The notes beneath the pieces are model-generated. The model was given only the letters and a program-made list of their open reading frames with translations. It did no database searches and was not told the origin of the DNA. A stretch of 64,000 bases of DNA from Ryuthela nishihirai (lineage: Eukaryota > Arthropoda > Arachnida > Araneae > Heptathelidae): the NCBI GenBank assembly GCA_038380435.1, contig JAWZYU010000005.1, forward strand, positions 35,672,001 to 35,736,000, given 5' to 3'. Position numbers and translations under genes: made by a program. Each line of letters opens with the position of its first letter. Positions within the stretch are counted from its first letter, which is position 1. This document shows positions 44,340 through 54,673 of this stretch, piece after piece.

Positions 44340-45700
44340 CTGCGCACCGCATCCTAGGTCTCCCCCTCTTTCTGAGGCCTTTAGGCACACTGTTCATAAC
44401 CCTATTCGCTAATCCATAATAATCCATACGGGCAACATGGTGAAACCAACGGAGTCTCTCTCTGCACAATATGCTGCTTAAAGGAGGTTGCAAACTCCTT
44501 TGCCTAACCTCATCATTAGTTACAAAGTTGAACCTTCTAATTCCCAAGATACTAGTAAGCATCTAGAATCGAAAGCATCAAGTTTCCTGTTATCTTGTTT
44601 ACAAAGTGTCCACGTTTCACTACCATAACTAACCCTAGAAAGAACCAAACTATTATATAGTCTAATTTTAGTACTTAGGTGTATACGCCTATTTCTCCAC
44701 ACTCTCCATAGATTTTTAAAAGTCCCGGCAGCAATCCCTATTCGTCTGTTAATTTTATGCCGCACATCACTAGTATCTGTTACATAGCTCCCAAGATAAT
44801 TAAATTCTGACACATGCTCAAGACTGCAACCATTCAGATTAACTGAATCACAGTCTGCCTGACCAATTTTCATCACTTTAGTTTTCTCTCTGTTTATAAC
44901 CAAACCTACTCTACTACCAGTCTCATCAACAGCTCGAATGAAAGAGTTCATCTCATCAACATCATTTGCCAAAAGGGCTAAATCATCAGCATAATCTAAA
45001 TCAGAAAGTTTCGTATCTCCAGTCCATTTAAGGCCAAAATCTTTCCCTTGAAGTGAATTTCGTATAACATAATCAATAACCAAGCTAAAGAGAAAAGGAG
45101 ACAAAATGCACCCTTGTCGAACACCAGAAGCAATGCTAAACCAATTACTACAAGCCTTACCAACTCTCACACACGACTCAGTGTTATTATAGAGAGCTTT
45201 CATTAGGTTAACTAACTTGTCTGGTATATCATATGATTTCACAATCAACCACAAATTATGACGATCAACAGAGTCGAAAGCCTTTTTGAAATCAACAAAG
45301 CTAGCAACCAAAGATTTCTGAAACTCTACACATTTCTCAAGAATCTACCTAAGTGAAAATATCTGATCCACACATCCCCTACCACTTCTGAATCCACATT
45401 GCTCATCGCGCAATTGCCTGTCAACCAGATTCTTAATGCTATTAAGCACAATCATGGAAAGAACTTCACCTGGAACAGAGAGTAGTCTGATACCCCTATA
45501 GTTATCACAAGAACAGCGATCAACCTTTTTGGAAATAGGGATAATAATAGCTCTGGTAAAATCCTTAGTAACCATGCCTTTATCATAAAAAATATTCAAA
45601 ATTTCAGTCATCCAAGTGGTAACTGAAACATTCCCAGCTCTAAGCATTTCCGTAGTAATTTCATCTACCCCTGGGGATTTATGAAGTTTAAGTTTAAAAA
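44340..45700 (-). pseudogene. LINE reverse transcriptase, broken
   Basis: Reverse transcriptase of a non-LTR element, read on the minus strand in several frames: NYRGIRLLSVPGEVLS, QCGFRSGRGCVDQI, then FVDFKKAFDSVDRHNLW, GVRQGCILSPFLF, the catalytic DYADDLALL, and the C-terminal SYGSETWTL and RERLRWFHHVARMD. The active-site YADD is kept. Stops near 45345 and 44562 and at least two frameshifts disable it. Motif order and the C-terminal HHVARMD block point to the RTE or a related APE-LINE clade. Confidence 0.85.
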
Positions 45701-45804
45701 TAGCAAAATATCTTCAGATTGTGTTATAGGGCCAACATTAAAGCCACCAATGCATCTATCATCATTACAAACAATGGGAGTAGAACTTACCACATTGTTT
45801 AGCA

Positions 45805-46118
45805 CAGGCGTTTTGACTTCCCTGGGCCACACTGAGGGAAGATTTGACTTCCCTGGGCCACATTGAGTGAAGATGAATTGTTTTGAGCCGCACATAAAAT
45901 ATATAATATAGTTAATGTATATGAATAATAAAACTTCATTTATTTTCTTATGTTTTTTATTATAATATTAAAAAAAGAGCAACGTAAAACTAGTGGGGTA
46001 TCAAAAACTCGCTGAAAATCACATAATCATGTTGAAAGCTTATGTCGTAAACACATAAACTTTACGATTTTGTGGGCCGCATTATTAGCTGTCCAGGACA
46101 GCGGGTTGGACATGCCTG
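45805..46118. mobile_element. hAT-type MITE nested in the LINE
   Basis: Same family as 12021-12290, in opposite orientation (shared core aatcgtaaagtttacg/cgtaaactttacgatt and ggcccacaaaat). Ends caggcgttttgact and ggttggacatgcctg. 8-bp flanks gtttagca (45797-45804) and gcttagaa (46119-46126) match at six of eight. The left end carries a 40-base direct repeat (gacttccctgggccaca twice). Confidence 0.8.
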
Positions 46119-46919
46119 GCTTAGAACATCATTGAAATGCTCAGCCCACCTAGCCATGACAGAATCCCCACCTTCTATAACCTTGCCTTTTTTATCCTTC
46201 AATCCCTGTATACCTATCCGTTTTCTACCACACAAAACTTTAACTATCTGGTACAGCTCTCTGCTATTGTGCTGTCTAACTGCTTTCTCGGCTTTGTCAG
46301 CCAAGCCATCAAGCCAAAGATTCTTATCAGCAGCTAACTGATCCTTTACACGTTTATCAAGCTCTCTGTAATCCTTTCTATTAGGACTATTAGGGTATTG
46401 GTTAAGGACATTCTTGCAATTCTTTCTTTCTGAAATAAACTCAAGTGCTTTATCACTAAAGTAATTCTGTCTCCTCTGCTCCTTTTTTCCTAAAAGAGTA
46501 CAGTTAGTTTCCAAAAAAGCCTATTTGAAACGGTCCTATTCTTACTCAACATCAGTAGTAAGTAAGCCATGACTGTCATAATGACTAAGTAAACTGTCAT
46601 GGTAAGCTTCAGCTTTAACTAAGTCTTTCAGAGCTTTAGAATTAACGGTAATTTTTTTAACCTTAGCACAACACTTCTTAAGTTTAAGTTTGCAAGACAC
46701 TTTTAATAAAGTAATGGTCATCTCCAATTTCTGCTCCCCTATATGCCCTGGTATTCCTAACACAACTAGTCCACTTGCTGTTAATTAATATATAGTCAAT
46801 CATATTCTTATGCAGCCCATCTGGTGAAATCCATGTGTACTTATGTATGTTGCGGTGTTTGTAATAAGTGTTAGTTATCCTGAAACCATTGAGTTTACTT
46901 ACCTGTAGGCGACGTTGCC
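46119..46919 (-). pseudogene. LINE endonuclease C-terminus and linker, broken
   Basis: Minus-strand frame pieces: HKYTWISPDGLHKNMIDYIL and GAEIGDDHYFIK match the end of AP-type endonucleases (D-H catalytic pair kept in GDDH). The charged linker follows (RKDYRELDKRVKDQLAADKN, WAEHFNDVLSQ) up to the MITE insertion. The upstream endonuclease half is absent because of the 5' truncation, and there are frame breaks near 46684 and 46530. Confidence 0.8.
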
Positions 46920-46929
46920 CATCATGTTT

Positions 46930-46985
46930 ACCAAATAAAAATAAGAATCCGCCATATGTAGCAACCAAAAATATGGATCTTTAAC
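46930..46985. repeat. Minisatellite of about 30 bp, right part
   Basis: Two or so units (accaaataaaaataagaatc, then gcaaccaaaaatatggatc) continuing the array at 44066-44173 on the other side of the LINE. Confidence 0.5.
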
Positions 46986-47616
46986 AAATTAAAGTTTAAT
47001 TGGGTATTTCATGACAAGTGTACCTTAAACAGTTAAAAGGCAAAGTTGGATTCTGCATACTTTCTTATAGTAATAACTTTATCGACAAAAGTGTCGGACA
47101 CTTTCACACTATTAGAATCTAAAGCTGCATTCAAAATTCCCTATATTTTAAAATAAGCTTTCACAGGAAAAATTTCACTGAAAACGAATGGAAGAGCACC
47201 CTAAAATCTCCTAAAATCTGAATTTTTAAAATATACTTTTAATAGCTAAAGAGTTATTGAAGTCAGAATCATTAAACAATGGTTGATAGTGTTATAATCA
47301 TCCTAAACACTTTTCTTGAAAATTAAACAGAAACTGAGTCATTGCACCAAATTCTAAACTTGCATTTATTTTAGTAAGCGATTTGGTGTAGCATTCGTTG
47401 TGTTATAGTTAACTTTTGAGTTAAATTTTTGTGATCAAGCGACGCTATTGTTAAGCGCTTTGTCCTCCATAATTCTTAACTATAATACGAATGGTGTTGA
47501 AAATCGAGATTTACAGATATTTAAGTAAGTTTAATTCCCCCCCCCCCCACACACACACACTTACATTTGCAAGAGAAAATGATTATTTTGAAATTTTGGG
47601 AGCTTTTTTTCTTTTT
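46986..47616. other. Unassigned AT-rich DNA with (C)n(AC)n
   Basis: A C9 run plus AC repeat lies at 47536-47561, like that at 11205. Otherwise nothing recognised. Confidence 0.4.
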
Positions 47617-47628
47617 GGCAGTATAGTG

Positions 47629-48022
47629 GATTGGATTGGATTGTTTTACCTCTGAGCGGCACTTTTTTGCACACCATGGGCTAAATGGCCAGGCCACAAG
47701 GGCCCCGAAGGCTCAGAGAAGGTTGGGGGAGGGGACCCACTGGAACAGCTGTTGGGAGACAGATGGTAGCCTCCCGTCAAGGCCATCCAGCGTGTTCTTT
47801 AACGTGCACAGGGTATGGCTCTCCCACACACGGGGCCACGGCTTAACGTCCCATCCGACGGACGGCGGCCTTTTCAAGCCCATCGGTGTCCCCTACTGAC
47901 CGTGGGCAGGGCGGGGAAATTTTGCGGAGATAAATCTCAACGCTGACCCAGCTGGGACTCGAACCTGGGAAGTACAGATTACGAGCCTGGCGCGCTACCG
48001 ACTGAGCCACCCCCGCCCCTTA
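47629..48022 (-). mobile_element. SINE-A, full length
   Basis: Reverse copy. 12-bp TSD ggcagtatagtg at 47617-47628 and 48023-48034. Head-to-head with the next copy. Confidence 0.92.
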
Positions 48023-48060
48023 GGCAGTATAGTGTATACCAGTGTAGTCCACACTTTTTT

Positions 48061-48319
48061 CACCGATGGGCTTGGAAAGGACGCCATCCGTCGGATGGGA
48101 CGTTAAGCCGTGGTCCCGTGTGCGGGAGAGCCATCCCCTGTGCACGTTAAAGAACACGCTGGATGGCCTTGACGGGAGGCTACCATCTGTCTCCCAACAG
48201 CTGTTCCAGTGGGTCCCCTCCCCCAACCTTCTCTGAACCTTCGGGGTCCATGTGACCTGGCCATTTAGCACATGATGTGCAAAAAAGTGACGTTCAGGGG
48301 TAAAACAACCCAACCCAAC
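48061..48319 (+). mobile_element. SINE-A, 5'-truncated with TSD
   Basis: Starts at caccgatgggc, about 130 bases into the consensus, so the head is gone. Perfect 12-bp TSD ccacactttttt at 48049-48060 and 48320-48331. Confidence 0.92.
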
Positions 48320-48331
48320 CCACACTTTTTT

Positions 48332-48682
48332 CTTTGAAGGCTCCATTATTGGCCCATATCTAGGGCCGTATATTTAACATACTGTTATGTAGTGTCAATT
48401 TTTGGGGAGAGATGGCGCTGGAAATGGATGACTCTAAAAATGAAAATAAAATATACATCACCTTTGGCAGTCATTATTCCGGCACCCGGACTTTATATTC
48501 AAGCCTGTAGTATACTTATGTGCAGTAATGTTTAACCAGTTCCATATTTGTACGGATTATAATTTCAAGTTTCTGTGGCGATTTTATGCCCGAAAATCCA
48601 GAAACACCTGCGACTCTAAAGAAATATGAAGAAGGGAATCACATGGACTTCTAGTATTTCTCTCACACATTGCACAATGATA
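48332..48682. other. Unassigned DNA
   Basis: Nothing recognised. Confidence 0.4.
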
Positions 48683-48694
48683 CTTAACATAGCA

Positions 48695-49124
48695 GGGGCG
48701 GGGGGGGCTCAGTTGGTAGCGCGCCAGGCTCGTAATCTATAGTTCCCAGGTTCGAGTCCCAGCTGGGTCAGCAGTGAGATTTATCTCCGCAAAATTCCCC
48801 GCCCTGCCCACGGTCAGTAGGGGACACCGATGGGCTTGGAATAGGCCGCCGCCCGTCGGATGGGACGTTAAGCCGTGGCCCCGTGTGCGGGAGAGCCCAT
48901 ACCCTGTGCACGTTAAAGAACACGCTGGATGGCCTTGACGGGAGACTACCATCTGTCTCCCAACAGCTGTTGCAGTGGGTCCCCTCCCCCAACCTTCTCT
49001 GAGCCTTCGGGGTCCATGGTCACATGGACCCCGAATTTACTTCACATTAAAATCATTAATTTAATCATCCATTTAGCCCATGGTGTGCAAAAAAAGTGCC
49101 GCTCAGAGGTAAAACAACCCAACC
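48695..49124 (+). mobile_element. SINE-A, full length with 51-base templated insertion
   Basis: Complete copy; 12-bp TSD cttaacatagca at 48683-48694 and 49125-49136. Bases 49019-49069 are foreign: the first 17 equal 49211-49227 of the neighbouring reverse SINE-A, and atttacttcacattaaaa equals 50115-50132. About 8 bases of the normal body are lost at the site. Confidence 0.9.
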
Positions 49125-49146
49125 CTTAACATAGCAAGTCTCCCGG

Positions 49147-49535
49147 TTGTTTGGTTGGTTGTTTTACCTCTGAGCGGCACTTTTTTGCACACCATGGGCT
49201 AAATGGCCAGGTCACATGGACCCCGAAGGCTCAGAGAAGGTTGGGGGAGGGGACCCACTGGAACAGCAGTTGGGAGACAGATGGTAGCCTCCCGTCAAGG
49301 CCATCCAGCGTGTTCTTTAACGTGCACAGGGTATGGCTCTCCCGCACACGGGGCCACGGCTTAACGTCCCATCCGACGGACGGCGGCCTTTCCAAGCCCA
49401 TCGGTGTCCCCTACTGACCGTGGGCAGGGCGGGAAATTTTGCGGAGATAAATCTCACTGCTGACCCAGCTGGGACTCGAACCTGGGAACTGCAGATTACG
49501 AGCCTGGCGCGCTACCGACTGAGCCACCCCCGCCT
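49147..49535 (-). mobile_element. SINE-A, full length
   Basis: Reverse copy; TSD caagtctcccgg at 49135-49146 and 49536-49547. It inserted ten bases after the previous SINE's TSD start, making a tail-to-tail inverted pair of about 380-base arms with a 22-base spacer. Confidence 0.92.
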
Positions 49536-49850
49536 CAAGTCTCCCGGAATATGGCCTATCACTACACGCTGTGCATTAAAATATGTGATAATACCAACGA
49601 ATACCTTTAGATGAGTGGAATGCGATTTCTAGTTATATGGTGGCAGAACTCTTGTTGCATTCGAACAACAGTGTTTCGTTTTGGACACACTATCACACGC
49701 CTCGCTTTCTTTAAGGAATATTACATTCAGAGTGGACTTTGAACTTCTGAGGCCCTAAGCGATTCAAGTTTAAGAGGCCGCAAAAATTGGAAAGTCAAAA
49801 TACGTATATTGATTATTGTGACTGAAAGGAACATTTCAAAGTAAGCTGAT

Positions 49851-50009
49851 TGTTTTACCTCTGAGCGGCACTTTTTTGCACACCATGGGCTAAATGGCCA
49901 AGTCACAAGGACACCGAAGACTCAGAGAAGGTTGGGGAAGGGGACCCACTGGAACGGCTGTTGGGAGACAGATGGTAAGCCTCCCGTCAAGGCCATCCAG
50001 CATGTTCTT
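49851..50009 (-). mobile_element. SINE-A, 5'-truncated
   Basis: Only the 3' 160 bases of the family, in reverse (gattgttttacctctgag to catgttcttt). No clear TSD. Confidence 0.8.
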
Positions 50010-50331
50010 TATTAACATATACAGATAAAAAGATTTAAAAAAAAACTTTTTTTTTTTCAATAAAGCCGAAATCCCTGACTACAATGGAATCAACAAGTAT
50101 TTTGGTATATTAATATTTACTTCACATTAAAAATCCGAAATCATTCTCCATTTGCGGAAATCACAGGGAGAAATAGAAAATACTAGGGCACCACATACTT
50201 CAATTTAATACCCCTGTAAGATGACTTCATCTGTGAGTTTTTCCGCCTGTGAGTTATTTTCCATATATGGCTTTGGAGCATACCGTATCGGTAAGAAATG
50301 AAATCTACTTTCATTACTATAAATAAATAAA
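50010..50331. other. Unassigned AT-rich DNA
   Basis: Contains the source-like motif atttacttcacattaaaa (50115-50132) of the templated insertion at 49035. No gene. Confidence 0.4.
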
Positions 50332-50446
50332 AAATAAATACCCCCTCAAGCAGCTGCTTGCCACAGAGGTCTGACAGGAGCCTGTCAGTTTATATGCCAA
50401 AGTAGAAGGTCTGAGAGGATGGCAGGACTTCAGCAGAAAAACGACA
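50332..50446 (-). mobile_element. SINE-B, 5'-truncated
   Basis: Reverse copy from tail to gcagaaaaacgacac. Head missing. Confidence 0.85.
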
Positions 50447-50454
50447 CTGCTAGT

Positions 50455-50614
50455 ATATTAATGTTTTCAGTTTGATTTCACTCCGACGGCAATTATTTTC
50501 TTTCCCACCAGCTCTTCAATACAACTCAATAGATTGAACTGTTGTAAAATTACCCAGCAGATATATTACACGTTTGCTAGACAGTATTGTGATTATCCAT
50601 TTTTGGAATTCACA
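50455..50614. repeat. Diverged repeat shared with 35530-35682
   Basis: Second occurrence of the block described at 35530 (ccagctcttcaatacaac, catttttggaattca), again followed by a reverse SINE-A tail. Confidence 0.7.
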
Positions 50615-51285
50615 GTTGGGTTGTATTACCTCTGAGCGGCACTTTCTTGCACACAATGGGCTAAATAGCTAGATCACAAGGACATCGAGGGCTCATAGAA
50701 GGATGGAGGAAGGGGACTCACTGGATAACTCTTAGGAGATAAATGATACTCACCCGTCAAGGCCACCCAGCTTGTTCTTTAACGTGCACAGGGTGTGATT
50801 CTCCCGCATACGCGAACACGGTTTAACGTCCCATTCTACGGACGTCATCCTTTCCAAGCCCATCGAGCGCGGCGAGATGGCTAGTTGGTAGCGCGCCAGG
50901 CTCATAATCTGCAGTTCCCAGGTTCGAGTCCCAGCTGGGTCAGCGTTGAGATTTATCTCCGCGAAACTCCCCGCCCTGCCCTCGGTCAGTAGGGGACACC
51001 GATGGGATTGGAAAGGCCGCCGTCCGTCGGAAGGGACGTTAAGCCGTGGCTCGTGTGCGGAGAGCCAGACCCTGTGCAAGTTAAAGAACACTCTGGATGG
51101 CCTTGACGGGAGGCTACCATCTGTCTCCCTACAACTGTTCCAATGGGACCCCTCACTCAACCTTCTCTGAGCCTTTGGGATCCTTGTGACGTAACCATTT
51201 AGCGCATTGTGTGCAAAAAAAGTGTCGCTCAGAGGTAAAAACAACCAACCAACCAAGCCCATAGGTGTCCCCTACCGACAGCGCA
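50615..51285 (-). mobile_element. SINE-A, diverged, split by another SINE-A
   Basis: Reverse copy in two parts (50615-50863 and 51263 to about 51285) around the younger plus-strand copy. Ends within the body; the head is missing. Confidence 0.8.
50864..51252 (+). mobile_element. SINE-A nested in SINE-A
   Basis: Complete plus-strand copy. TSD ccaagcccat at 50854-50863 and 51253-51262 is sequence of the outer SINE-A itself. Head slightly diverged (gagatggctagttggtag). Confidence 0.9.
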
Positions 51286-51289
51286 GGGG

Positions 51290-51945
51290 TGAGTATCTGT
51301 TTAAAAAATAATAATCCCCAGATTGGTGTCACGGCTCCAATCTGTTTGGGTGCCTATATTTTTTTTAAATAATGCTGTCTCCTTAGGAGAAGATGTTTTC
51401 TCTTTCAGATCTTTGACATCAAATTAAACTTTTTCTCTCAAATCTTTGACATTAACTTAAAAATAGCTTAAAATTAGAACTTTTACAACTGAATCATTTA
51501 TGGAATCCCTTTTAAATTTAAATGTAAATTTTAACCATAGCAACATTTAAATCAAAGGAAGGATAATTAAATATACCATATGTAGTTCCTGAATTCGTCC
51601 GACAGCGGGCATCAGGTTTCATCACTCCAGCGTCTGGGTGAGCGGGGGTCAGCTCCTTATGGTGCCCTTTTTCCGAAGAAGGGGAAGACAGTTACATCGA
51701 ACTGGGACTGATGTGGGGATGGACCCTCGGCTGACCGTCACATAGGCACTCTTTTCTCGGGTTGTATAATTGGCTTGCGGGAAGGGAGGCTACTGCATTA
51801 TCGGTTACCGTTGCAAGGGAGAGTTTCCTCTTCACTGGTCAGACGATTAGGAGATGAGACAACATAAACCCGGTCTTTCTGCATATAAGTTCAGAAACTA
51901 TTCATTGGCAGAGGTGCCTTTGCTTTGATGTATTAAGTCTCACTT
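51290..51945. other. Unassigned DNA, partly GC-richer
   Basis: 51600-51860 is more balanced in base composition with no repeat relation and no recognisable coding frame. It could be non-coding DNA of a nearby gene. Confidence 0.35.
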
Positions 51946-51957
51946 CTTATGCATTCG

Positions 51958-52340
51958 GGGCGGGGTGGCTCAGCCGGTAGCGCGCCAGGCTCGTAATCTG
52001 TAGTTCCCAGGTTCGAGTCCCAGCTGGGTCAGCGTTGAGATTTATCTCCGCAAAATTCCCCGCCCTGCCCACGGTCAGTAGGGGACACCGATGGGCTTGG
52101 AAAGGCCGCCGTCCGTCGGATGGGACGTTAAGCCGTGGCCCCGTGTGCGGGAGAGCCATACCCTGTGCACGTTAAAGAACACGCTGGATGGCCTTGACGG
52201 GAGGCTACCATCTGTCTCCCAACAGCTTGTTCCAGTGGGTCCCCTCTCCCAACCTTCTATGAGCCTTTGGGGTCCATGTGACCTGGTCATTTAGACCATG
52301 GTGTGCAAAAAAGTGCCGCTCAGAGGTCAAACAACCCAAC
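51958..52340 (+). mobile_element. SINE-A, full length
   Basis: Near consensus. 12-bp TSD tcttatgcattc at 51946-51957 and 52341-52352. Confidence 0.93.
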
Positions 52341-52352
52341 TCTTATGCATTC

Positions 52353-52952
52353 TATACTTCGCTATCTCAATTACCATATTTCTATCTGCTACGGGCAACC
52401 CGTGCTTCTGCTCTTACCGAGTCTAACTGCTCTCTACCAAATCTCAGATCTATTTGAAATCCTCCTGACCCTCGCTAGGTATATCACATGTTTTTCCTCC
52501 CTCCCTTGTTTTCGACGAATCTGTGCTATGTGTAGTAACTATCTGTAGCATCTACGGAGGAACTTAAGAATCGTAAATTCCACCGAGGGGATCTTCCTCT
52601 GCACTAGACGTTGACACACTGTTGACACCGCCGTCTGAGAAAAAGGGATTTGTTCTCGGTGAATATCAACAATGGACAATGTTATATAGCTCTATTTCTG
52701 CAGCTGACTATGGATACGATTTCGTGGCAGTGTGTTCCGTGTAAAGTCGCATTTTTTCTGTCTTCATTTATTCGCACCGCCAGACAATTCCGTGTCTGAC
52801 CTTACACTGTATGGGAATAAATTCAGGTTCTGCTTGTCATTTTGTCTACGGGGTGCTAATTTCGAGGAGTCGGAATGTCGTGTTGTTTATCGGGAAGAGT
52901 TCCCTGGATGTGAAGAATGACCATTTGGTGTCATGTATGTTTAGGCTTTCGT
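52353..52952. other. Unassigned DNA
   Basis: Balanced composition, no repeat relation. Frames of 60-80 codons have no recognisable motif. Confidence 0.35.
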
Positions 52953-52964
52953 CTGCAGTTGCGG

Positions 52965-53329
52965 GGGGCGGGGGAGGGGCTTAGTCGGTAGCGCGCCAGG
53001 CTCGTAATCTGTAGTTCCCAGGTTCGAGTCCCAGCTGGGTCAGCGTTGAGATTTATTTCCGCAAAATTCCCCGCCTTGACCACGGTCAGTAGGGGACACC
53101 AATGGACTTGGAAAGGCCGCCGTCCGTCGGATGGGACGTTAATCCTTGGCCCCGTGTGCGGGAGAGTCACGCTGGATGGCCTTGACGGGAGGCTACCATC
53201 TGTCTCCCAATAGCTGTTCCAGTGGGTTCCCTCCCCCAACCTTGTCTGAGCCTTTGGGGTCCAAGTGACCTGGTCATTTAGCCCATGGTGTGCAAATAAA
53301 GTGCCTATCAGAGGTAAAACAACCCAACC
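52965..53329 (+). mobile_element. SINE-A, near full length
   Basis: A 20-odd-base deletion removes accctgtgcacgttaaagaa from the body. 12-bp TSD ctgcagttgcgg at 52953-52964 and 53330-53341. Confidence 0.92.
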
Positions 53330-53444
53330 CTGCAGTTGCGGATTTCGTGTCCTTCCCTCTTGACGTGAAAGATAATGTGTCACGCTGTCTGTTCCCTGTG
53401 TATTGGTAAAAATCTCAATTAAGTGAGGAATAAAAAAAAATCGT

Positions 53445-53625
53445 GGACCTGGGTTCGAGCCCCGGGTAAGGCATGGCTGTTTGTGTCGTTTTTCTGCTGA
53501 GGTCCTGCCATCCTCTCAGACCTTCTACTCTGGCATGTAAACTGATAGGCTCCTGTCAGACCTCTGTGGCAAGCAGCTGCTTGAGGGGGTATTTTTATTT
53601 TTATTTTTATGCGAGATCTAAATCA
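53445..53625 (+). mobile_element. SINE-B, 5'-truncated at the B box
   Basis: Starts ggacctgggttcgagcccc, so the A box is absent. Body and tail complete. No clear TSD. Confidence 0.85.
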
Positions 53626-53647
53626 GAGCATAAAAGGTTTTGTGGAG

Positions 53648-53714
53648 ACTGATCTCAATCCTGGTGCAGCTTGAACTCGAACGAGCCTGGAGCGCTACCG
53701 ACTGAGCCACTCCC
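53648..53714 (-). mobile_element. SINE-A head fragment
   Basis: About 65 bases of the reverse head (actgatctcaatcctgg to ctgagccactccc). Confidence 0.65.
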
Positions 53715-54149
53715 TAAGCTGATGTGGTGAAAACAGTATATTAGCATTCGTATACACTATTGACTCTGTAAAGCTAAGATAAACAATATTTGTAAATTAG
53801 TATTTAAACATTAAAAAATATTATTCGTGCCACAGTTAAACCTGAAATGCATTTTTAGCTCTCAGCCCTTCACATCTGGAGGCTCTAAGATGTAGCTGAT
53901 GATAGTGTTGCTTATTAAATTTGCCTAGATGCACTCAATTCTTTCTGTTGCAACTCATTCTTTGAATATAGTTTTGTTCTGCAGTAGACCAAACTGCAAT
54001 TAGATAAAAGCTTTATGAACATAAAATGCTTGCATATGAACGTGTAAAATTCGCAGCAAAAAAAAAGAAATCAAGAAAATAGGATTTCTTCTAGGTGTCT
54101 GCATTAATTAATTAAGAAATAATGAATTTTGCGTGACGATCAATGGATG
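53715..54149. other. Unassigned AT-rich DNA
   Basis: Nothing recognised. Confidence 0.4.
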
Positions 54150-54600
54150 GGCTTCGAAAAAGAATTACAATTAATAACGTTTAGAAAAATAATTGCAATG
54201 AATTAGTTTCAGAAAAAGCATTGCAATGAATAAGCTCCAGAAAAGCATTGCAATTAATTACAATGAATAACCTTCAGAAAAAGAATTACAATGAATAAAC
54301 ATAACAAAACTAACTAAAATTAATAATCTTCAGGAACAGAATTAAAATTAGTAACCTTCAAAAACAGTACAACAATGAATAAGCTTGAGAAAAAGAATTG
54401 CAATGAATTAGCATCAGAAAAAGCATTGCAATGAATTAGCATCAGAAAAAGCATTGCAATCAATAATCTCAGGAGAGGAATTATAAATAATAACCGTCAG
54501 AAAAAGAATTAAAAGTAATAACCTACAAAAAAAATTTTCAATGAATAAGCTTCACAAAAAAGAATTACAATGAATCAACTCCAGAAAAGGAATTAATAGT
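54150..54600. repeat. AT-rich minisatellite, unit about 28-30 bp
   Basis: About 15 degenerate units of the form cagaaaaag(a/c)attgcaatgaa with a taa/tta-(g/c)c-tt spacer. The best units (54398-54450) are identical over 28 bases; others carry indels. Stops occur in all frames, so it is not coding. Confidence 0.8.
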
Positions 54601-54673
54601 ACGTCGCTGACTACTAGACGTCATTCCATTTCATTTGCAGTAAATGTCCTAATTTTAATGCCCTTGAAATACT

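Larger units (their letters stand above)
44184..46919 (-). mobile_element. RTE-like LINE, 5'-truncated, interrupted by hAT MITE
   Basis: Non-LTR retrotransposon with a perfect 10-bp TSD catcatgttt at 44174-44183 and 46920-46929. The 3' end (low coordinates) is a trinucleotide tail of GAT/GGT/GCT units, typical of RTE-type LINEs. It starts part-way through the endonuclease, so it is 5'-truncated (about 2.4 kb of LINE plus a 314-bp MITE). Coding remnants are listed separately. Confidence 0.88.

Noticed and set aside
52931..53383. 150-codon minus-strand frame as a gene
   Set aside because: It is a fusion of SINE-A translation with short flanks.
54150..54600. CRISPR-like array
   Set aside because: Units are contiguous and degenerate with no unique spacers of constant length, and the genome is eukaryotic.
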